Positions 1 through 5,030 of a stretch of DNA of 5,600 nucleotides are shown here, piece by piece. Position numbers and translations under genes: made by a program. Source of the DNA: an uncultured Rhodospirillales bacterium (GTDB lineage Bacteria > Pseudomonadota > Alphaproteobacteria > CACIAM-22H2); assembly GCA_937926175.1 (NCBI GenBank), contig CALANV010000051.1, positions 1 through 5,600 on the forward strand, read 5' to 3'. Within the stretch, counting starts at the first letter, position 1. Every line of letters starts with the position of its first letter. The notes under the pieces were generated by a model. That model saw only the letters and a program-made list of their open reading frames with translations. It did not search any database and had not been told where the DNA came from.

Positions 1-3
1 CAG

Positions 4-225
4 ATGGCTACGAAACACCTCAACCAGATCGACCTGGCTGCGCGCTGGAACATCAGCCACCGCACGCTTGAGCGCTGGCGCTGGACGGGCGAAGGCCCGC
101 GCTTCGTCAAGCTCGGCGGTCGCGTCGTGTATCGCCTCGAAGACGTCGAGGAGTACGAGCGCGAGCAGATCCGCGCGAGCACTGCCGACCACCGGAGCCA
201 AGCCTGCGGCGTGAGGGGGCGGTGA
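4..225 (+). CDS. Winged helix-turn-helix DNA-binding protein (excisionase/MerR-like)
   Basis: A 73-residue protein that probably binds DNA as a phage excisionase or small transcription regulator. Residues 8-15 and 18-27 form a helix-turn-helix (SHRTLERWR is the recognition-helix segment). Residues 36-44 (KLGGRVVYR) look like the wing, and 45-53 (LEDVEEYER) the closing helix typical of this compact fold. The tail after residue 54 is low in recognisable structure. The start at 4 fits the usual length and N-terminus of such proteins, but the frame is open to the left edge and the ribosome binding site lies outside the window, so an upstream start cannot be excluded. Its stop overlaps the next start (TGATG), which places it in the same transcript as the recombination genes. 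With no integrase or att site visible, a regulatory role in this operon is as likely as excision. Confidence 0.8.
   Translation: MATKHLNQIDLAARWNISHRTLERWRWTGEGPRFVKLGGRVVYRLEDVEEYEREQIRASTADHRSQACGVRGR
213..219 (+). promoter_or_regulatory. Ribosome binding site for the 225 gene
   Basis: The purine run GAGGGGG ends five bases before ATG 225. It favours that ATG over the in-frame GTG at 222, which would sit only two bases from the run. Confidence 0.55.
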
Positions 226-713
226 TGACGATCTCAAACCGCATCTCTCTCGATGAGCTCCGGCGCATGGCCGTCGGCGACATCGCCGCTCTGCCTGCCG
301 AACAGCTCGCCCTTCTGCAGGACGAGGCCGCGGAGGCGCTGCGTCGCGCCAAGACCGTCTGCGACTGGCTCGATGGGGCCGTCGCGCTCAAGTACGGCGA
401 TCGTGCCCACGCAACGCGCCAAGCCGCCGGCAAGGACACCGGCACGGTCCGCTTCGATGACGGCGCGGTCACCGTGATCGCCGATCTGCCGAAGCGCGTC
501 GACTGGGACCAGGACAAGCTCGCCGCTCTCGTCGAACGCATCCGGGCCGAGGGCGACGACCCCACCGAATACGTCGATGTCGCGATCAAGGTGCCCGAGC
601 GCAAGTTCGCGGCCTGGCCGAGCCACATCCGCTCCGCCTTCGAGGACGCGCGCACCGTCCGCACCGGCAAGCCCAGCTTCCGTCTTTCCCTGAACACCGA
701 GGTGACGTCATGA
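225..713 (+). CDS. Unrecognised phage protein, 162 aa, coupled to recombination genes
   Basis: I cannot name a family with confidence. The protein is soluble, with no signal peptide or membrane segment. Residues 8-60 look largely helical (LPAEQLALLQDEAAEALRRA begins at 23) and hold the only cysteine (46). A short strand segment follows (GTVRF, 73-77), then DLPKRVDWDQ (87-96), a helix, EYVDV (115-119) and a C-terminal part rich in basic residues. The ATG at 225 is preferred over GTG 222 because of ribosome-site spacing. It overlaps the upstream stop as TGATG and the downstream start as ATGA, so it is probably translated in coupling with both neighbours. Its position just ahead of a Sak4-like ATPase suggests an accessory role in recombination or replication, but this is inferred from context only. 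Confidence 0.75.
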   Translation: MTISNRISLDELRRMAVGDIAALPAEQLALLQDEAAEALRRAKTVCDWLDGAVALKYGDRAHATRQAAGKDTGTVRFDDGAVTVIADLPKRVDWDQDKLAALVERIRAEGDDPTEYVDVAIKVPERKFAAWPSHIRSAFEDARTVRTGKPSFRLSLNTEVTS

Positions 714-1006
714 GCATCACGAAGAAGCTCGCGGTGCTCCGCGAGCACCATTACGGGCTGGACAAGCTGCCCGAGACCATCCGGGTGCCGGCCCTTGGCG
801 AGCGTCGCGACGAGACCGTCAAGCCGGTCGGGGCGGCCTCGATCGACGACCTGGCCTTCGCCCTCATCGGGCTGAACGAGCAGGCATCGGCGCTCTACCG
901 CGAGATCGATGCGGTGCGCACCCTCCACGACGAGGCCCGCAAGGCCGGCGCGCTGGGAGTGGACGTCGCGATCGACGCCCTGATCGCGGCGAAGGGAGGC
1001 AAGTGA
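710..1006 (+). CDS. Unrecognised small phage protein, 98 aa
   Basis: Function unknown. The 98 residues are mainly helical in appearance, with a likely long helix across roughly 45-80 (IDDLAFALIGLNEQASALYREIDAV lies here in part), a basic N-terminus and no cysteines, membrane segment or signal peptide. The start is well supported: GAGGTGA at 699-705 sits four bases before ATG 710, and that ATG overlaps the upstream stop as ATGA. Its stop overlaps the start of the ATPase gene as TGATG. The tight coupling on both sides and codon use like that of the neighbours argue for a real gene of the same module. A helical helper or partner of the ATPase is possible but not shown by the sequence. Confidence 0.7.
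   Translation: MSITKKLAVLREHHYGLDKLPETIRVPALGERRDETVKPVGAASIDDLAFALIGLNEQASALYREIDAVRTLHDEARKAGALGVDVAIDALIAAKGGK
994..999 (+). promoter_or_regulatory. Ribosome binding site for the Sak4-like gene
   Basis: GGGAGG lies six bases before ATG 1006 and only three before the in-frame GTG 1003, so it supports 1006 as the start. Confidence 0.55.
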
Positions 1007-1893
1007 TGGCCCTCCCGATCATCTCCGCCGATCAGCGGCTCGCCGAGCCGCGCGGCATCAAGGGCACGATCTTCGGCAAGTCCGGGATCGGCAAGACCTC
1101 GCTTCTCTGGACGCTCGACTCCGCCACCACGCTGTTCATCGATCTGGAGGCGGGCGACCTCGCCATCGAGGGATGGTCCGGCGACAGCGTCCGGCCGCGC
1201 ACATGGGCCGAGTGCCGCGACTTCGCGGTCTTCATCGGCGGCCCCAATCCGGCGCTGCGGGACGACCAGGTCTACAGCGAGGCCCACTTCGCGGCGGTGT
1301 GCGAGCGCTTCGGCGATCCGGCTTCGCTCGACCGCTACCACACGGTCTTCATCGACTCGATCACCGTCGCCGGGCGGCTCTGCTTCCAATGGTGCAAGGG
1401 GCAGCCCGAGGCGTTCTCGGAGAAGACCGGCAAGCCCGATGTCCGCGGCGCCTATGGCCTGCACGGCCGCGAGATGATCGCGTGGCTCACGCATCTCCAG
1501 CACACGCGGGCGAAGAACGTCTGGTTCGTCGGGATCCTCGACGAGAAGCTCGACGACTTCAATCGGCGCATCTTCCAGCCGCAGATCGACGGCTCGAAGA
1601 CCGGCCTCGAGCTGCCGGGCATCGTCGATGAAGTCCTGACGATGGCGGAGATCAAGGACGAGTCCGGCGCGCCGTACCGTGCCTTCGTCTGCCAGACGAT
1701 CAACCCCTGGAACTTCCCGGCGAAGGATCGATCCGGCCGTCTCGACCTGATCGAGGAGCCGCATCTCGGCCGCCTGATGGCGAAGATCCGCGGCCCCGTG
1801 AAGCCCGCCTCCGAGCGGCTGGCGTATCGCAGCCCGCCCCCGGCCGCGACGGCGCCGACCTCCGACGCCCCCACCCATTCCGAAAACGCCTGA
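1006..1893 (+). CDS. Sak4-like RecA-fold ATPase (AAA_24 type), phage recombinase
   Basis: A 295-residue P-loop ATPase that probably anneals single DNA strands or mediates recombination in the cytoplasm. The Walker A loop GKSGIGKT is at 24-31. FIDLEAGD at 44-51 and the hydrophobic-plus-acidic Walker B strand VFIDS at 114-118 follow. The C-terminal half carries GILDEKLDDF and LPGIVDEVLTM, segments I associate with the AAA_24 / Sak4 group of phage proteins. Sak4 of phage HK620 is known as a RecA-related annealing protein stimulated by its own SSB, and here an SSB-like gene follows directly. The last 35 residues or so are Pro/Ala-rich and probably disordered. The start at ATG 1006 is chosen by ribosome-site spacing. 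RecA/RadA-like or other AAA_24 ATPases with different roles are the alternatives; the P-loop assignment itself is certain. Confidence 0.85.
   Translation: MALPIISADQRLAEPRGIKGTIFGKSGIGKTSLLWTLDSATTLFIDLEAGDLAIEGWSGDSVRPRTWAECRDFAVFIGGPNPALRDDQVYSEAHFAAVCERFGDPASLDRYHTVFIDSITVAGRLCFQWCKGQPEAFSEKTGKPDVRGAYGLHGREMIAWLTHLQHTRAKNVWFVGILDEKLDDFNRRIFQPQIDGSKTGLELPGIVDEVLTMAEIKDESGAPYRAFVCQTINPWNFPAKDRSGRLDLIEEPHLGRLMAKIRGPVKPASERLAYRSPPPAATAPTSDAPTHSENA
1035..1051. repeat. 17-nt near-palindrome inside the start of the Sak4-like gene
   Basis: GCGGCTCG, one central C, then CGAGCCGC. As RNA it would fold as a 6-bp stem (GCGGCT/AGCCGC) with a 5-base loop. It begins 26 bases after the ATG. There is no T run after it, so it is not a terminator. 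It may simply be a by-product of GC-rich coding sequence. Confidence 0.4.
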
Positions 1894-1910
1894 ACGAGGA
1901 GACCCCAGCC

Positions 1911-2507
1911 ATGACTGGATCCTGGAACGATTTCAACGACGCCAAGCAGAACAGCAACATCATCCCCAAGGGCACGCTGGCCAAGGTGCGCCTGACGATC
2001 CGTCCGGGCGGATTCGACGATCCGGCGCAGGGCTGGACCGGCGGATACGCCACGCGGGGGACCACCGGCTCGGTCTATCTCTCGGGCGAGTTCACGGTTC
2101 TCGAAGGGCCCTTCGCACGGCGCAAGATCTTCACCCTGATCGGGCTGTACAGCCCCAAGGGGCCGGACTGGGCGAACATGGGCCGCAGCCTGATCCGCGG
2201 CATGCTCAACTCCGCGCGCGGCATTTCGGACAAGGACACGTCCGCTCAGGCCCAGGCCGCGCGTCGCATCAGCGGCTTTGCCGATCTCGACGGGCTCGAG
2301 TTCGTGGCGCGGATCGACATCGGCACCGACACCAACGGCGAGGAGAAAAACGAGATCCGCGCGGCGGTGACGCCGGATCACAAGGATTATGCCGCCCTCA
2401 TGGGCGTGCCCGGTGCGGCACCGCAGCCGCAGGCTCAGCCTTCCCAGCCCTCCATGCCCCAATCTTCAGCACCGGCGGCGGGCACGCGCCCGTCCTGGGC
2501 GCAGTGA
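1911..2507 (+). CDS. Candidate single-strand DNA-binding (OB-fold-like) phage protein
   Basis: A 198-residue protein that I read as the SSB partner of the upstream ATPase. Alternating strands at about 20-32 (KGTLAKVRLTIRPGG), 55-65 and 70-79 (RRKIFTLIGL), then 129-137 (LEFVARIDI) and 146-154 (KNEIRAAVT), fit a small beta-barrel such as the OB fold. The overall plan resembles phage proteins of the DUF669 kind: lysine-glycine start of the barrel, 'gEF.V.eG' strand, late 'N-E-I' strand. From about residue 167 the tail is a Pro/Gln/Ala/Ser-rich linker ending PSWAQ. Bacterial SSB has a similar disordered tail but ends in an acidic tip, which is missing here. GAGGAGA at 1896-1902 lies eight bases before the ATG. 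The SSB role is inference from fold pattern and neighbours; no catalytic motif is visible. Confidence 0.7.
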   Translation: MTGSWNDFNDAKQNSNIIPKGTLAKVRLTIRPGGFDDPAQGWTGGYATRGTTGSVYLSGEFTVLEGPFARRKIFTLIGLYSPKGPDWANMGRSLIRGMLNSARGISDKDTSAQAQAARRISGFADLDGLEFVARIDIGTDTNGEEKNEIRAAVTPDHKDYAALMGVPGAAPQPQAQPSQPSMPQSSAPAAGTRPSWAQ

Positions 2508-2509
2508 GG
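2506..2509 (+). promoter_or_regulatory. Ribosome binding site deciding the helicase start
   Basis: GAGG overlaps the upstream TGA stop and lies five bases before ATG 2515. It supports that start over the in-frame ATG at 2389, which would overlap the SSB-like gene by almost 120 bases. Confidence 0.5.
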
Positions 2510-2514
2510 CGGCC

Positions 2515-4218
2515 ATGCTGCTGCGTCCCCGTCAGAAGCAGTTCGTCGAGCGCAGCGTCCGCGCGCTCGACGAACACGGAAACACCCTCGGCGTCGCCCC
2601 GACCGGAGCCGGCAAGACGATCATGCTCTCAGGCGTCGTCGGGCGCATGGTCGGCGAAACCCCGAAGAGCACAGGCGCCAAGGCCTGCGTGCTCGCGCAT
2701 CGCGACGAGCTGACCGATCAGAACCGCAGCAAGTTCGGCCGGGTGAATCCCCGCATCACGACCTCGGTCGTCGATGCGAAGGAGAAGTGCTGGAACGGCC
2801 AGGTCACCTTCGCGATGGTGCCGACGCTGGCGCGCGCCGGTAATCTCGACCAGTTGCCCGCGCTCGACCTCCTGGTGATCGACGAAGCGCATCACGCGGC
2901 CGCCGACAGCTATAGGCGCATCATCGACGCCGCGCTGCAGCGCAATTCGGCGTGCCGGATCTACGGCGTCACGGCGACGCCCAACCGGGGCGACAAGCGC
3001 GGTCTGCGCCCGGTGTTCTCGAACGTCGCCGATCAGATCCGGATCGGGGAGCTCATCGCGTCGGGGCATCTCGTGCCGCCGCGAACCTTCGTGATCGATG
3101 TCGGCGTCCAGGACCAGCTCACCAGGGTGCGTCGCACGGCCGACGATTTCGACATGGCCGAGGTCGACGCGATCATGAACCGGTCGCCGGTCACGGACGC
3201 CGTCATCCGCCACTGGCGGGAAAAGGCGGGCGAGCGCCAGACGGTGGTGTTCTGCTCGACCGTGGACCACGCGCGCAACGTGACAGCCGCCTTCAACGCG
3301 GCCGGTGTCGCCGCTGGGCTGATCCACGGCGACATGGCCGATACCGACCGCAAGACGACCCTCGACGCCTACGCCGCCGGAGAGCTGCGGGTCGTTGTCA
3401 ATGTCGCCGTCCTGACCGAGGGCTGGGATCATCCGCCGACGGGCTGCGTCGTGCTGCTGCGGCCGAGCTCCTACAAGTCGACCATGATCCAGATGGTCGG
3501 CCGCGGCCTGCGCACCGTCTCGCCCGAGGAACATCCAGGCGTCGTCAAGACCGACTGCATCGTGCTCGACTTCGGCACGTCGACCCTGCTGCACGGATCG
3601 CTGGAGCAGGACGTCGACCTGGACGGTCGTGAGCCCTCCGGCGAAGCGCCCACTAAGGATTGCCCGGACTGCGGCGCCATCGTGCCGCTCGCCACTATCG
3701 AATGCCCGCTGTGCGGTCATGTCTGGGAGCGTCCCGAAGGCGGCGAAGCAGCGCCGCTCGGCGACTTCGTGATGTCCGAGATCGACCTCCTGAAGCGGTC
3801 GAGTTTCCGTTGGTGCGATCTCTTCGGCGACGATGCCGCGCTCATCGCCAACGGCTTCAATGCCTGGGGCGGTGTCTTCTTCCTGAACGGCCGGTGGTAC
3901 GGCATCGGAGGCCTCCAGAAGCAGCGCCCCCATCTGTTGGCCGTGGGCGAACGCACCGTTTGCCTCGCGGCGGCGGACGACTGGCTCAACGAGCATGAGA
4001 GCGATGAGAGCGCGCATAAGACGCGCCGCTGGTTGAACCAGCCGCCCACCGACCGGCAGCTTGCCTTCCTGCCGCCGGAGTACCGGCAGGATTTCGGGCT
4101 CACCCGCTATCAGGCATCAGCGCTGCTGGCTTTTCGCTTCAACCGCGACGCCATCCGCTCCCTCGTCTTCGGGGCGGCCGATGCCGCGCCCGAAGCAGCC
4201 ATAGGGAGGGCGGCATGA
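2515..4218 (+). CDS. DEAH-type superfamily 2 DNA helicase with zinc ribbon
   Basis: A 567-residue ATP-dependent helicase or translocase, probably acting on phage DNA during replication or recombination. The motifs run in order: Walker A APTGAGKT (28-35), motif Ia VLAHRDEL (59-66), motif II DEAHH (123-127), motif III TATP (153-156), motif IV VVFCST (244-249), LIHGDM (269-274), motif V TEGWD (301-305) and motif VI QMVGRGLR (326-333). This is the COG1061 (SSL2/RadD-like) pattern. After the core come a zinc ribbon (C383, C386, C397, C400) and about 165 further residues, including TDRQLAFL (512-519) and LTRYQASALL (529-538), a small helical module seen at the end of some phage helicase/primase proteins. 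An in-frame ATG at 2389 would add 42 residues but these only mirror the tail of the preceding gene, so I prefer 2515. A 13-bp inverted repeat lies inside its 5' end. Confidence 0.93.
   Translation: MLLRPRQKQFVERSVRALDEHGNTLGVAPTGAGKTIMLSGVVGRMVGETPKSTGAKACVLAHRDELTDQNRSKFGRVNPRITTSVVDAKEKCWNGQVTFAMVPTLARAGNLDQLPALDLLVIDEAHHAAADSYRRIIDAALQRNSACRIYGVTATPNRGDKRGLRPVFSNVADQIRIGELIASGHLVPPRTFVIDVGVQDQLTRVRRTADDFDMAEVDAIMNRSPVTDAVIRHWREKAGERQTVVFCSTVDHARNVTAAFNAAGVAAGLIHGDMADTDRKTTLDAYAAGELRVVVNVAVLTEGWDHPPTGCVVLLRPSSYKSTMIQMVGRGLRTVSPEEHPGVVKTDCIVLDFGTSTLLHGSLEQDVDLDGREPSGEAPTKDCPDCGAIVPLATIECPLCGHVWERPEGGEAAPLGDFVMSEIDLLKRSSFRWCDLFGDDAALIANGFNAWGGVFFLNGRWYGIGGLQKQRPHLLAVGERTVCLAAADDWLNEHESDESAHKTRRWLNQPPTDRQLAFLPPEYRQDFGLTRYQASALLAFRFNRDAIRSLVFGAADAAPEAAIGRAA
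2541..2575. repeat. Perfect 13-bp inverted repeat (hairpin) in the helicase 5' coding region
   Basis: Left arm GTTCGTCGAGCGC (2541-2553) is the exact reverse complement of the right arm GCGCTCGACGAAC (2563-2575), with the 9-base loop AGCGTCCGC between them. The stem starts 26 bases after the first base of ATG 2515 and codes for helicase residues around 9-21. No T run follows, so it is not an intrinsic terminator. It could act as an mRNA structure tuning helicase translation, a protein-binding site or a cruciform. The pairing is seen directly; any role is inference. Confidence 0.75.
4067..4091. repeat. 8-bp inverted repeat near the helicase 3' end
   Basis: TCCTGCCG (4067-4074) pairs with CGGCAGGA (4084-4091) around a 9-base loop, inside the helicase gene. 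Followed by only three T residues after the stem, it is a poor terminator candidate and within the range expected by chance in GC-rich sequence. Confidence 0.3.
4203..4210 (+). promoter_or_regulatory. Strong ribosome binding site with two competing ATGs
   Basis: AGGGAGGG lies four bases before ATG 4215 and eleven before ATG 4222. The two ATGs are in different frames. Coding content favours 4222, where translation may be helped by ribosomes finishing the helicase at 4216-4218; the spacing alone favours 4215. Confidence 0.5.
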
Positions 4219-4221
4219 GCC

Positions 4222-4632
4222 ATGGCATCTGTTTCCCCCACCACGGCCGAGGACCGGCGGCGGCTCTGGCATCCGCGTGGAACGCTCTGTGCTGTCTGCC
4301 GGCGACCCACCCGTGGCTTTGGCTGGTTCGACCCGGTGCGGTCGAAGCAACCGCGCCCCTCGGTCTGGTTCTGCTCGATGGCCTGCCAAGGCTTCTGGAC
4401 GCGCTTGGCGCGGGAGCGCTGGGCCATGGTTGATCTCACCGAACAGGAGAAGGCGGCGATCCGCGCCGCCATGAAGCCGGTCGCCGAGATCATGGAGGAG
4501 ATCGGCTGGCAGACGCGCTTCTCCGACCTCACGGAGGCGCAGGTGCTCACGCTCATCGAGGTCGCCGTCGGCGGCTTCCAGGACGCCATGCACGCCATGG
4601 CAGCCGACGCCGACGCGGAGGTGCCGTTCTGA
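4222..4632 (+). CDS. Small zinc-finger-like phage protein (possibly DUF6511) with SSB-like acidic tip
   Basis: A 136-residue protein with two parts. Residues 23-55 hold four cysteines in a treble-clef or zinc-knuckle spacing (C23-x2-C26, then FCSMAC with C51 and C55) and the sequence RPTRGFGW. This matches my memory of the phage family DUF6511, which I cannot verify here. Residues 70-125 are helical, containing LTEQEKAAIRAAMKPVAEIM. The protein ends DADAEVPF, closely resembling the acidic, Phe-ending tip through which bacterial SSB recruits partner proteins. The gene is in the same frame as the helicase, separated from it only by TGA GCC. Its stop overlaps the next start (TGATG). The role is unknown; a nucleic-acid-associated adaptor fits both the cysteines and the neighbours. 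An alternative frame from ATG 4215 gives 72 residues without recognisable features. Confidence 0.78.
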   Translation: MASVSPTTAEDRRRLWHPRGTLCAVCRRPTRGFGWFDPVRSKQPRPSVWFCSMACQGFWTRLARERWAMVDLTEQEKAAIRAAMKPVAEIMEEIGWQTRFSDLTEAQVLTLIEVAVGGFQDAMHAMAADADAEVPF

Positions 4633-5030
4633 TGAAAACGTGCAGCAAATGCAGTGAAGAGAAGCCGGCGGTAGAGTTTGGCGTGCGGCGCCGGAGCCCC
4701 GATGGTCTACAGGCTTGGTGCCGGGATTGCCGCCGGGAATATCAGCGTGCCTACGCGCAGAACTTCCGAGATCCCGAAAGGCATCGGGAGGCGCAGCGCC
4801 GGTATCGGCTGCGCCACGCTGAAAAGAACAAGGCGCACGGCATCGTCAGGAGCGCAGTCAAGGCGTGCCGGATCATCGTGCCGGTCTGGTGTCAGCGCTG
4901 CGGCTGCGTGACCGAACTCGAAGCCCATCATCACGACTATTCCGAGCCGCTCGCGGTCGAATGGCTCTGCTCGACCTGCCACGGGCTCGCCCACCGCAGC
5001 TACGAGGGAGGTCGGCATGCTGGACTATAA
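4632..5030 (+). CDS. HNH-type zinc protein, probable phage endonuclease
   Basis: A 132-residue protein with two zinc sites. The N-terminal knuckle is C4-x2-C7 with C30-x2-C33, around the motif SPDGLQAWCRDC that is common in phage HNH proteins. A highly basic, Arg-rich helix spans about 34-80 and probably contacts DNA. The C-terminal half has C87-x2-C90, then EAHHHDY (97-103), then WLCSTCH (111-117), the His-rich strand and second cysteine pair expected of an HNH / beta-beta-alpha metal nuclease. The canonical second N of HNH is not obvious, so cleavage activity is likely but not certain. GGAGGTG at 4617-4623 lies eight bases before the ATG. Codon use differs from the neighbours (AAA, AGT, GTA, TTT, CTA, AGG, CGA appear), which suggests a more recent arrival. 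It overlaps the next gene by 14 bases. Confidence 0.8.
   Translation: MKTCSKCSEEKPAVEFGVRRRSPDGLQAWCRDCRREYQRAYAQNFRDPERHREAQRRYRLRHAEKNKAHGIVRSAVKACRIIVPVWCQRCGCVTELEAHHHDYSEPLAVEWLCSTCHGLAHRSYEGGRHAGL
5006..5012 (+). promoter_or_regulatory. Ribosome binding site for the PD-(D/E)XK gene
   Basis: GGGAGGT, four bases before ATG 5017 and lying inside the last codons of the HNH gene. It fixes the start of the nuclease gene, whose frame has no competing start close by. Confidence 0.6.

Noticed and set aside
107..928. - strand open frame (273 codons) opposite the first three genes
   Set aside because: Low-complexity Arg/Ser/Ala composition, no ribosome site evidence, and it lies over coupled + strand genes.
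895..1878. Long - strand open frame (327 codons) opposite the Sak4-like gene
   Set aside because: It opposes a P-loop ATPase with clear motifs and shows no motif of its own.
1452..2462. Long - strand open frame (336 codons) across the Sak4-like and SSB-like genes
   Set aside because: It spans two well-supported + strand genes with ribosome sites, has an Arg/Gly-rich composition without domains, and is a mirror of the coding bias.
2389..2514. Upstream 42-codon extension of the helicase
   Set aside because: It overlaps the tail of the SSB-like gene, reads as low-complexity Pro/Arg/Ser sequence, and ATG 2515 has a suitable ribosome site and begins at the expected helicase N-terminus.
2629..4017. 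Long open frame on the - strand (462 codons) opposite the helicase
   Set aside because: GC-rich codon bias keeps the opposite frame free of stops. The product has no recognisable motif and the + strand has a complete motif series for a helicase.
4452..4470. 7-bp GGCGGCG/CGCCGCC stem with 5-base loop
   Set aside because: Short, made only of G and C, inside a coding region and not followed by T residues; expected by chance in this composition.
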